Of a DNA stretch of 18,465 bases, positions 6,159-13,989 are shown piece after piece. Below the pieces are notes generated by a model. The model was given only the letters and a program-made list of their open reading frames with translations, searched no databases and was not told where the DNA came from. Position 1 is the stretch's first letter. Each line of letters opens with the position of its first letter. Location of the stretch: NCBI GenBank assembly GCA_023091735.1, contig JALKBU010001010.1, positions 1-18,465 on the forward strand, given 5' to 3'. The stretch comes from Trichomonas tenax. Its lineage: Eukaryota; Parabasalia; Trichomonadida; Trichomonadidae. Position numbers and translations under genes: made by a program.

Positions 6159-7892
6159 TTATTCATCGTCCCAGTCGGAGAAAACTGGTTTCGTTTGTTT
6201 CTTCGGTGCTGGGGCATCGTCTTCGTCTGAGTAAGAGAATATGGCCTTGGATTGCCTCTTTGAACCTGCCTTCTTTGGCGGTGGAACATCATCTTCGTCT
6301 GAGTCAGAGAACATGGCCTTGGATTGCCTCTTTGGAGCTGCCTTCTTTGGCGGTGGAACATCATCTTCATCGGAATCAGAGAATGCTGGTTTGGCCATCT
6401 TCTTCGGTGGTGTCTTGATTGAGCTGAATCCTATGTCATCGTCTTCGTCTGAGAAGACTGGCTTGTTGGACTTCCTTTCAGACTTCTTGGCCTTTGGCTT
6501 TGGTTCTTCGATATTGTCTTCAGACTCGCGCTTTGGGGCTGGCTCTGGGGACCATAATGCAGAATCAGCCTCATTGTGAATTGGCTTCTTTTGGATTGAC
6601 TTGCTGTGTGACTTCGATAGTTCAGTGTCTTCATCTTCAGAGCTGATGATTGGCTTCTTCTGCTTCTTTGGTGGTGGTGGAACATCATCTTCATCAGAGT
6701 CATAAACTGGTGGCTTCTTCTGCTTCTTTGGTGCAGGCTTCTTTGGAGTCTCGTCTTCTTCCTCATTATCAGAGAAAGCAGGCTTCTTTTGCTGTTTCTT
6801 GTCTGCAGATTTCTTGGCTTCTGACTGCTTTGGTAGCTCGTCTTCTTCCTCATTATCAGAGAAAGCAGGCTTCTTTTGCTGTTTCTTGTCTGCAGATTTC
6901 TTGGCTTCTGGCTGCTTTGGTAGCTCGTCTTCTTCCTCATTATCAGAGAAAGCAGGCTTCTTTTGCTGTTTCTTGTCTGCAGATTTCTTGGCTTCTGGCT
7001 GCTTTGGTGGTTCTTCGTCCTCATCAGAGTCGGAGAAAGCAGGCTTCTTTTGCTGTTTCTTGTCTGCAGATTTCTTGGCTTCTGGCTGCTTTGGTGGCTC
7101 TTCGTCCTCATCAGAGTCGGAGAAAACGTTTTTAGCCGGTTTCTTCTGATCATAAGATTTCTTCACTGGTTTTTCATCTTCATCAGAATCAGAGAACATC
7201 TTCTTTCCGCCAGATTTCTTAATCTCTGGCTTCTTTGGTTGCTCTTCATCCTCATCGTAGTCAGAGAAGGCTGGTTTCGTTTGCTTCTGTCCATTAGATT
7301 TCTTTGGAGGAACTTCTTCGTCTTCGTCTGAATCAGAGAAAGCATTTTTAGTTGGTTTCTTGCCACCAGACTTCTTTGGTGATATTTCTTCCTCTGCTTC
7401 TGAGTCATCAAGAGACTTTTTAGCTGGCTTCTTTGTATTCGACTTTTTTTGTGGTTTAGCTTCGACAGCTTCCTCCTCTTCATCTGAAGATGACTTGGGT
7501 GGTTTCGCTTGCTTGGATTTCTTTGGCCTTAAATCTTCATCATCCGAATCTTCGAACGGAGGCTGCGTTTGATTCTTGGATGGAGACTTTGAAGGCGAGA
7601 GTTCGTTGGAATTGCCCTTAACCTGCATTCTTCTCTCTTCTACTTCGAGTTGTAAATCTTGGACTTGTTTTTCCATAGCTTCGACAGAATTTTTCATTTT
7701 TTTGTATTTCTTTTCGAGTTTGATATATTCCTCAACAAGTTGCTGCTGAGTTTTCGTATGTCTTCTTAAATTCGACTCTTCCGCTTGTTCTTTCTCTTGC
7801 AGCCTGGTGCTTCCGAGAAGCGTGTTCTTGTTGAGCTTTGGCTCGTGGAATAATTCATGCTTACTCCTCTTATCTTTGTTCTGAGATGACAT
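6159..7892 (-). CDS. lysine/serine/acidic repeat protein with N-terminal coiled coil
   Basis: A 577-residue protein; I place the start at ATG 7892-7890 (MSSQNKDKRSK), as the codon before it is GTG. Residues about 32-93 are a charged coiled coil (LEKKYKKMKNSVEAMEKQV). The rest alternates about 17 acidic clusters of FSDSDEDEEPP type with lysine/proline-rich linkers such as KQPEAKKSADKKQQ, ending FSDWDDE. Each acidic cluster is a likely casein kinase 2 site. The overall design resembles Nopp140/treacle-type nucleolar phosphoproteins, or other highly charged nuclear chaperone-like proteins. This is an analogy of composition, not detected homology. The repeat block is encoded by an 87-bp minisatellite, so allele length is probably variable. 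No membrane segment or signal peptide is seen. Likely intrinsically disordered. Confidence 0.75.
   Translation of the reverse strand: MSSQNKDKRSKHELFHEPKLNKNTLLGSTRLQEKEQAEESNLRRHTKTQQQLVEEYIKLEKKYKKMKNSVEAMEKQVQDLQLEVEERRMQVKGNSNELSPSKSPSKNQTQPPFEDSDDEDLRPKKSKQAKPPKSSSDEEEEAVEAKPQKKSNTKKPAKKSLDDSEAEEEISPKKSGGKKPTKNAFSDSDEDEEVPPKKSNGQKQTKPAFSDYDEDEEQPKKPEIKKSGGKKMFSDSDEDEKPVKKSYDQKKPAKNVFSDSDEDEEPPKQPEAKKSADKKQQKKPAFSDSDEDEEPPKQPEAKKSADKKQQKKPAFSDNEEEDELPKQPEAKKSADKKQQKKPAFSDNEEEDELPKQSEAKKSADKKQQKKPAFSDNEEEDETPKKPAPKKQKKPPVYDSDEDDVPPPPKKQKKPIISSEDEDTELSKSHSKSIQKKPIHNEADSALWSPEPAPKRESEDNIEEPKPKAKKSERKSNKPVFSDEDDDIGFSSIKTPPKKMAKPAFSDSDEDDVPPPKKAAPKRQSKAMFSDSDEDDVPPPKKAGSKRQSKAIFSYSDEDDAPAPKKQTKPVFSDWDDE
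6750..7130. repeat. 87-bp in-frame coding minisatellite
   Basis: Within the acidic repeat gene the block GCAGGCTTCTTTTGCTGTTT starts at 6778, 6865, 6952 and 7039, exactly 87 bp (29 codons) apart, with very few substitutions. Each unit encodes one acidic cluster plus one KKSADKKQQKKPA linker. Low divergence between copies and preserved frame suggest recent slippage or unequal crossover. Shorter, more diverged acidic units flank the block on both sides. Confidence 0.95.
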
Positions 7893-8426
7893 CACTAATT
7901 TTTGAAGTTTTTTTTTTCAAACAGAATCCTTAGGTCATTTCTTTTGATGTTAGGTTCATCTTTAAAAATGAAAATTAAGTCAATATTCTTAAACAATTGG
8001 TATCAATCCATGGAATACAAATTTTAAACAAAATCGTTTAGACGGCAATATACCAATTGTATTACAGATTCATACAATACTTCAAGAAAAATAAATAACC
8101 CTTCGCTCAAAAAGTTATAATATTAACTTTTGTTAATGTTATTTCGGATTTCTTATTTTTTGTTTATATTTTAGATTTATTTTATCTATGACAAGTATAT
8201 CATAATTCCAAAAGCTCAAGATTTGAACAATATCTTGAATGTTTATGTCATGTAATCACTATACTTGATAAAAATTTGCCTTATTTAAGACAATTGACAA
8301 CAAAACATATTGTTTGATGCCTAGAACTTTGTATTTACCATCATATCCTACTACATTAATGTAACTTATGAATAGCTGGCATGATTTATTAAAAATATTA
8401 TGAGATCATGATAATTTTGGTGTATA
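7893..8426. other. AT-rich divergent intergenic region
   Basis: Upstream region of the minus-strand acidic repeat gene. It contains poly-T/poly-A tracts just ahead of that gene's ATG and otherwise unstructured AT-rich DNA. No clean TCA-Y-W initiator lies within 80 bases of the ATG. I see no gene, RNA or repeat here. Confidence 0.5.
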
Positions 8427-8620
8427 ATGGGTAATTGTGCTGGTTTGGATCAGACAAATGCCAGCGAAGCATAGTTCGGCGTCTGTTATCCACTGCTTTC
8501 TCCTATTGTTGTTCAATGATGTCGAATCTTTTTGTAAATTATCGCTTTTTGAGTCTAAGGAAGATATAAATAGAAAATATAACGAAAAAGCAGTCTATAG
8601 ACGAAGAATCAAAGCAAGAT
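8427..8620 (+). pseudogene. possible relic of a Galpha-like, N-myristoylated protein start
   Basis: ATG 8427 starts MGNCAGLDQTNASEA followed by TAG at 8472-8474. MGNC is a classic dual myristoylation/palmitoylation start. A second frame (+1) over 8458-8620 continues without homology at first, then reads SKEDINRKYNEKAVYRRRIK before a TAG. In Galpha subunits a lipidated MGxC start is followed by a charged helix of the form 'SK.I...L..D......IKLLLLG', so these two pieces look like the two ends of that helix. The P-loop that should follow is absent, as is the rest of the protein. The local base composition is less AT-rich than the flanks, as expected for former coding DNA. The match is by eye and weak. 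A short lipidated peptide, a 54-aa ORF from ATG 8458, or chance are alternatives. Confidence 0.25.
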
Positions 8621-8750
8621 AGTTTCTTCATTAATTTTGAAACGTTTACAAAAAAAATTACATCTTGATGAAAATTCTTTAAAAACATATCTAAAACCGA
8701 AAACAGAACTTGTAAATTTTTTTCTTTGAGGTTCGTTTTTTTTTATTTTC

Positions 8751-11700
8751 ATGCGTCGTGGGCATTACGGCATTGATCCCAGGAAGTACGGCGTTGTCCA
8801 GAACCCAGGCGGCTCCTTTTCACGCATGAGCAACACAAATCCACGCAAATACAATCCTTACACATTAAATGTTGTTCCTGTTGTCAAATCTAACCAAAAG
8901 ACATCCAATATATCGCCAACAGTGTTATCTCATAAAACAGAATTGAAAACATCACCAGGAAAGACAATGGATAAGTTATTTGAGTTTTCACAAAAATATT
9001 CTTTAGCTGGCTCAATAGAATTAGCGTTATCCAATTACATCCCGTGTCAGCATGTTGTTGCATGGTTCAACCGCGAAAAATCTCAGCGCCTTTATTCTCC
9101 AACGCTATCAAAAAGTACAAATTACCAAAACTCAATTCTCAGCTTCTGTTATTCTACTAAGGAAGTCATTTCATGCCCTAATCCGGCTATTCACGACTTT
9201 TTCGACCCCAACATCGACGAAGTTAATTGTTCGTTATTATACCTCCCATTAACTGATCGCAAGAACAAAGTCCTCGTGATCGTTCAATTCACGCGCAGAG
9301 CCGACACTCCGACGTTTTCGTCCGATGAAATCGGGCATTTAATGGCTTTTGCGCAGAAATTCAAAGTTTATTCAACACTTTTGTTCCAGCCTGAGATTGA
9401 TCCATTATTCCCAATCTCTATCACACAGATGAAGAAGGGATCCAATCCGTTTTCTGTTGTTGTTGATAAATTACGTCATTTCTTCGTTTGTCAGAAAGTC
9501 GACCTTTACTCACTGAACACTGTTGACCAGAGCTATGGAGTTTACAATCGCGATAAGCAGGAGTTCGAAAAACTCAATGGCACAGCAGGTATTGCAACGA
9601 TCGCACTTAAGAACCAAATTCAGTTGAATCTCGAGCGTATAATGTCTGCAGAAGGCTACGATGAGCACATTGATGGTAAACAAGATGGTCCAGTTCTCAT
9701 TCAGCCTGTTATCGCTGATGAAGCGATTTATGCAGTTGTTCTTCGTGCACCAGAAAAGGGATCATTTAGCGCATCCGATGGTGCCAAACTTCTTGGATTT
9801 TCATCCATCATTAGCCACGCATTCTCAACAGAAGGAGACCAACAGAATGCAGGTGATTTGCTTGCCGAGAGACTTAGAGCTCTTCTTGAAGTCGCTGAAG
9901 CACTTTCTGGCGTCCTTGATATTGATACACTTGTCCCAATGATTATGACGAGAGCTTGTCAATTACTTCACACAGAGCGCTGCTCTCTCTTCCTCGTTGA
10001 TAACGAGAAGAAGGAGCTTATCACACGTTTCCAAGGAGGTCTCAACAAGTCCATTCGCATCCCAATGTCACGTGGTATTGTCGGCTACACAGTCACAACA
10101 GGAAATATCGTCAACATTCCTGATGCTTACGCTGATCCACGTTTTGATCAGTCCGTCGATAAGAAGACTGGTTACAGAACACGCAACCTCGTTACTGTTC
10201 CAATTTACAACAACAGAAACGACATTGTCGGTGTTACAGAAATGATCAACAAGATTGATGACGATTGCTTCGATGATGAAGACTTGAAGATGGTGGTCGC
10301 TTTCAACGTTTTCTGCGGTATTTCTCTCGATAACGCTAGACTTTACCAGGCTTCTCTCGATCTTACACGCCAGCTCAGATCATTCGTCGACTTGAGCGCT
10401 TCTTTGAACAAGACAAAGTCTATCAACGAAGTTATCAGTGAGATTCTTTCTCAGGCGAAAGTTGTCGTTCACGCACAGAGAGCAACAATCTTCCTTGCAG
10501 AACAGGATGGCTCACTCACGCCATTCGAGTCTATTGGTGATCCAATTAATCACGGCACGTTGTTCGCTGCACAGATGAAGCAGTACATGAAGACGACGAT
10601 CTTCAACGAGACAGAAGTCCAAGAGATTGTTGCTTGCGAAACAGCCAATGCTGATATTTCCTCGTCAACAGCTTCCAGCAAGGGCACATCTCTCAAGATG
10701 AGCAAGAGAAGCTCTTCGTCATCCAGCAGAGTTTCGGTTCTCTTCGACGCAAACTCTTCTTCATCACTGGCAAGCACAAACTCTGTTTCTTCGGCAATGA
10801 AGAATGGTGAGAGCATTGTCATCTTCCCACTTCTTACAACAAGCGGCAAGTACATCGGTGTCATGGAAATCTCATCCAGCTCCAAGATTTTGATGGAAGA
10901 TGCTAAACTTATCGATTGCTTCGCTGTCTTCGCTGCCATCTCTTTGGAGAGATCCGAGCTCAGAGAAATTGCAACACTCGGCACAATCGAGAAGGGCATC
11001 AAGGACTGGATCAAGCCAGAAGAGAGAGGCGAATACACTGTTCCAGAGAAACTCAAGATGGACGAGAAGGTCTTCATCTGCAGAGAGTTCGATGCTCAGT
11101 CATGGGATAACAACCCAATTGGTTGGTTCCAGGTCATCTTCGGCATTTTCAACCACTTCGATCTCTTGAGAGAATTTGATATCTCCAACGAGAAATTCTT
11201 CAGATTCTTGTCTGCTATCTCATCAACATATAAGAAAGTTCCATACCACAACTGGCGTCACGCTGTCGATGTTACACAATACGTTACATTCGAGTTGGAA
11301 ACATCAGGAATCGTTCCAAAGCTTCAGAAATTCGATATCTTCGCTTTGTTAGTTGCCGCTATTTGCCACGATGCAAACCACGATGGTTTCACAAACGTCT
11401 ACAACGTCAAGGCCGAAACACCACTTGGTATTCTCTTCAAGAACCAGTCCGTTATGGAAACACACCACTGCGCTATGGCAATTTCCGTTATCTCCAAGGA
11501 AGAAACGAACATCTTCGCCAAGCTCAACGCTGAGCAGTACAAGAAGATTTGGACAATCATCATCAACCTCATTCTCGCTACAGATATGGCCAGACACTTC
11601 ACATTCCTCAAAGAGATCAATGCCATCATGGATCAGAACAAGCTTTCAATTGACAATCCAGATGACATTCCATACTACTTAGAGCTCGTTCTCAAGTGTG

Positions 11701-11993
11701 CAGATATTTCAAACGTTTCTAGACCATTCGAGCTGGCCGACAAGTGGTGCGACGTTCTCTGCGAAGAATTCTTCAGGCAGGGTGACTTAGAAATGGCACA
11801 AGGTATGTCTTACACATCTGACTTGAATGACAGAAGCCACCTCAACAAGCCGAAGTCACAGATAGGTTTCTACACATTCGTCTGCTTGCCGCTGTTCGAG
11901 GCAGCTGCAAGAGCAATGCCGCCGCTTCAGTGCAATGTTGACCAAATTAGATCAAATCTTGCCGTCTGGAAGTCGCGAACTGAGCAGCAGTAA
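8751..11993 (+). CDS. GAF-domain 3',5'-cyclic nucleotide phosphodiesterase (class I, HD catalytic domain)
   Basis: A 1080-residue soluble protein that hydrolyses cAMP and/or cGMP. The C-terminal catalytic domain (about 770-1070) has YHNWRHAVDV (His833, the proton donor), ICHDANHDGFTN (H873/D874 metal ligands), LVLKCADISN (Asp985) and the purine-clamp Gln1037 in SQIGFYTF, so it appears fully active. Upstream, residues about 385-530 form a typical GAF domain with RGIVGYTVTTGNIVNIPDAY, YRTRNLVTVPI and a near-canonical NKxnFx3D motif (NKIDDDCFDDED), the cyclic-nucleotide-binding type. Residues about 540-745 are a second GAF-like domain split by a Ser-rich insert. Two weaker GAF-like units may lie at about 65-205 and 220-360. 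Nucleotide specificity is not readable. There is no membrane segment. The first ATG after a T-rich leader is the likely start. Codon use is rich in C-ending codons over the last two-thirds, suggesting good expression. Confidence 0.93.
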   Translation: MRRGHYGIDPRKYGVVQNPGGSFSRMSNTNPRKYNPYTLNVVPVVKSNQKTSNISPTVLSHKTELKTSPGKTMDKLFEFSQKYSLAGSIELALSNYIPCQHVVAWFNREKSQRLYSPTLSKSTNYQNSILSFCYSTKEVISCPNPAIHDFFDPNIDEVNCSLLYLPLTDRKNKVLVIVQFTRRADTPTFSSDEIGHLMAFAQKFKVYSTLLFQPEIDPLFPISITQMKKGSNPFSVVVDKLRHFFVCQKVDLYSLNTVDQSYGVYNRDKQEFEKLNGTAGIATIALKNQIQLNLERIMSAEGYDEHIDGKQDGPVLIQPVIADEAIYAVVLRAPEKGSFSASDGAKLLGFSSIISHAFSTEGDQQNAGDLLAERLRALLEVAEALSGVLDIDTLVPMIMTRACQLLHTERCSLFLVDNEKKELITRFQGGLNKSIRIPMSRGIVGYTVTTGNIVNIPDAYADPRFDQSVDKKTGYRTRNLVTVPIYNNRNDIVGVTEMINKIDDDCFDDEDLKMVVAFNVFCGISLDNARLYQASLDLTRQLRSFVDLSASLNKTKSINEVISEILSQAKVVVHAQRATIFLAEQDGSLTPFESIGDPINHGTLFAAQMKQYMKTTIFNETEVQEIVACETANADISSSTASSKGTSLKMSKRSSSSSSRVSVLFDANSSSSLASTNSVSSAMKNGESIVIFPLLTTSGKYIGVMEISSSSKILMEDAKLIDCFAVFAAISLERSELREIATLGTIEKGIKDWIKPEERGEYTVPEKLKMDEKVFICREFDAQSWDNNPIGWFQVIFGIFNHFDLLREFDISNEKFFRFLSAISSTYKKVPYHNWRHAVDVTQYVTFELETSGIVPKLQKFDIFALLVAAICHDANHDGFTNVYNVKAETPLGILFKNQSVMETHHCAMAISVISKEETNIFAKLNAEQYKKIWTIIINLILATDMARHFTFLKEINAIMDQNKLSIDNPDDIPYYLELVLKCADISNVSRPFELADKWCDVLCEEFFRQGDLEMAQGMSYTSDLNDRSHLNKPKSQIGFYTFVCLPLFEAAARAMPPLQCNVDQIRSNLAVWKSRTEQQ

Positions 11994-12760
11994 TGATCTT
12001 GTGTTTTATATCGTGTATGTACATTTTTTTCTATTGATAAATTGATAAATTTTTGAAATTTTGGAAAATTCAATATCTGCCATAAATTTTCTATGATTTC
12101 ATCATATTTTGGCCTATAAAAACCCGTGATATATGTCTCCGCTTTATACAATGTTAGGAAATTTTCAAGAGTGAATTTGTTATGTAATATCAAAAGTTAT
12201 AGGTATATTTAGGCTGTACACAATGTGCACTATCTATTTGTACCATAATCAAGAATCAATAAACAAATTTACTGAACAAATATAAAACTTCAGTAAATAA
12301 ACTAATATAGCTTGGATAAATCATTGCAGCAGAGGTATTGACGTTGGATGGCAAAATATGAGCGCCATTAGCCGAAGATGATCAAATCTTTCTAATAACA
12401 AATGTATAAGCTATGATATTTTGTATTTTGTTAGTTTATCTCAAAGTGTAACTATTTTCAATGTCCATATTCTACAATTTTTGTTAGATTATTATATTTT
12501 GAAATCATATCATAATTTCCCCATATTTTCAACAAATATTTTAAGATTGATTTATAGCTTAGAGAAAAGAAATAAAATGTCGGAGTAAAATAGTTCAATG
12601 ATGTTTTTTTAAATTTGAAAATATCTTTTCCCCACTAAAATCTTTAAAGCGGAAATATAGAAACAAAAATCAATAACAAAAACAAATACAAGAAAATCTG
12701 GAGGAAAAACAGGATAATTGTTTTCTCAATCAATTAAAAAGTTTACATTTTTGTAAATAA
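11994..12760. other. long AT-rich intergenic region, one small GC-richer patch
   Basis: A 767-bp spacer between two plus-strand genes, without a convincing ORF; an 88-codon minus-strand frame here starts from TTG and overlaps the phosphodiesterase end. A less AT-rich patch at about 12325-12392 holds a small stem, ATGGC 12348-12352 with GCCAT 12364-12368 and an 11-base loop. It could be a small non-coding RNA or a regulatory block, but nothing identifies it. Confidence 0.4.
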
Positions 12761-13768
12761 ATGAAGGGTGTCGATTATGCCCTTGAAGGATACAACTTTT
12801 CTGGAATGAAAGCAAATAAGCTGGAAGATTCCAAAAAGCGTAAAATCATTCGTAGGTGCGTAATTGATGCTAAAGCAAATAATATAACGCCAAGTTTATT
12901 AAATCATTATTTTCATCGACTGGAACACATGCGTTCTCTTAATTCCAGGCTATTTGGTAACATCACTGCACCAGTTATTGCGCAGCTTGACCCACCAAAG
13001 CCGTTAAAACGCTGCTCTCCAGGAAAAATGTATTTTATTGCCGCAAATTTTCAATATTTTGACGAACTTCTACGATTAAATCTTCAGGGAGCGGCTTCGG
13101 AGTTGCCTACGCCCGCAGCTACCTCTCAGCCAACTCCACAAGTCGCTCAAAGTCCAATCTCGTTCTCTCCTCAACCATCAATCTCGTTATTCAGCCGATT
13201 ACCACAGAATAAAGCAGATAACACTCCACCGAGTTTCCTTTCGTTCCCGAAGGATCAGCAGAATTTTCACGAACCACCACGTGAGGACTTTTACGCTCAG
13301 AAGTCTCATGTGCAGGCGAAGCAGGAAAATGCAATGAATCAGAAGTATAATCAGCAGCAATATCTGTACATGCAGAGAACCGATTACGGATTTTCGCAAG
13401 ATTTTCATCAACAACAGTTCCAAAACCAATACCAGAATATGCAACAGTTCAAGCCTCAACAGAATCCACAATATCAGAGTCAATTCCAGACATCTTACAA
13501 TTACCAGCAACCTATGCAACAGAATTCCTTCCAAAACTACCAACAGAATCAGTTCCACGGAGAAATGCAGCCCTCCCAGTACCACCATCAAGACTGCCCA
13601 TCACAGCAATCAAATTTCCCACAGACGCAGAATTACATGCCTATGCAGATGTTTATGCCACAGCAAGGCAACCCAGACCCAAGGTCGATGCCGCAGGATA
13701 AAAATGCTGCAGATATGTCCTTATTTGACAGCTACTTTAATTTCGATGAAGAAGATTTGTTTTTTTAG
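12761..13768 (+). CDS. glutamine-rich protein with basic N-terminus and acidic C-terminal tail
   Basis: A 335-residue protein of no recognised family. Residues 1-115 look folded and basic (KKRKIIRRCVIDAKANN, then LLNHYFHRLEHMRSLNSRLF and GKMYFIAANFQYFDELLRL) and could bind nucleic acid or a partner. Residues about 118-180 are Pro/Ser/Thr-rich. Residues about 185-315 are dominated by Gln, Tyr, Phe, Asn and Met (QQFQNQYQNMQQFKPQQNPQ), a prion-like or activation-domain composition. The last 18 residues (DMSLFDSYFNFDEEDLFF) combine acids with aromatics, the classic make-up of a transcription activation motif. Taken together this suggests a transcription or RNA-granule regulator, but that is inference from composition. 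The stop TAG is followed within about 25 bases by a TAAA polyadenylation-type motif. Confidence 0.75.
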   Translation: MKGVDYALEGYNFSGMKANKLEDSKKRKIIRRCVIDAKANNITPSLLNHYFHRLEHMRSLNSRLFGNITAPVIAQLDPPKPLKRCSPGKMYFIAANFQYFDELLRLNLQGAASELPTPAATSQPTPQVAQSPISFSPQPSISLFSRLPQNKADNTPPSFLSFPKDQQNFHEPPREDFYAQKSHVQAKQENAMNQKYNQQQYLYMQRTDYGFSQDFHQQQFQNQYQNMQQFKPQQNPQYQSQFQTSYNYQQPMQQNSFQNYQQNQFHGEMQPSQYHHQDCPSQQSNFPQTQNYMPMQMFMPQQGNPDPRSMPQDKNAADMSLFDSYFNFDEEDLFF

Positions 13769-13989
13769 TTTGATATATCTAATGTTGTTTATTAAATATG
13801 ATATTTTATAGATCGGTCCTATTATATATATTGTATTAAAATGTATCTCTATTTAAACATCAAGTTTTTGATCATCACCTATTACTGTATCAATATATTT
13901 TCAGGAAATGAACAAATATTTAAATTTTCGGGCTTCGTTTTTGATATTATTGATAATTAATTATCATTTCATAAAATAAGAGTGTTATC
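13769..13989. other. convergent AT-rich 3' spacer
   Basis: Gap between the 3' ends of the Gln-rich gene (plus) and the cyclase-like gene (minus). It contains TAAA motifs usable in either direction. No ORF, repeat or stable hairpin was noticed. Confidence 0.45.

Noticed and set aside
6206..7572. Several plus- and minus-strand frames opposite or shifted within the acidic repeat gene
   Set aside because: They are by-products of the 87-bp minisatellite and biased codons; only the 577-codon frame has a coiled coil and a coherent repeat design.
8458..8640. An intron joining the MGNC peptide to the downstream helix-like frame
   Set aside because: No GTAYGT-type donor or ACTAACACACAG-type acceptor, the known trichomonad splice motifs, is present in the interval.
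11927..12193. 88-codon minus-strand frame overlapping the phosphodiesterase 3' end
   Set aside because: It starts from TTG, overlaps a strongly supported gene on the other strand, and has the composition of AT-rich spacer DNA.
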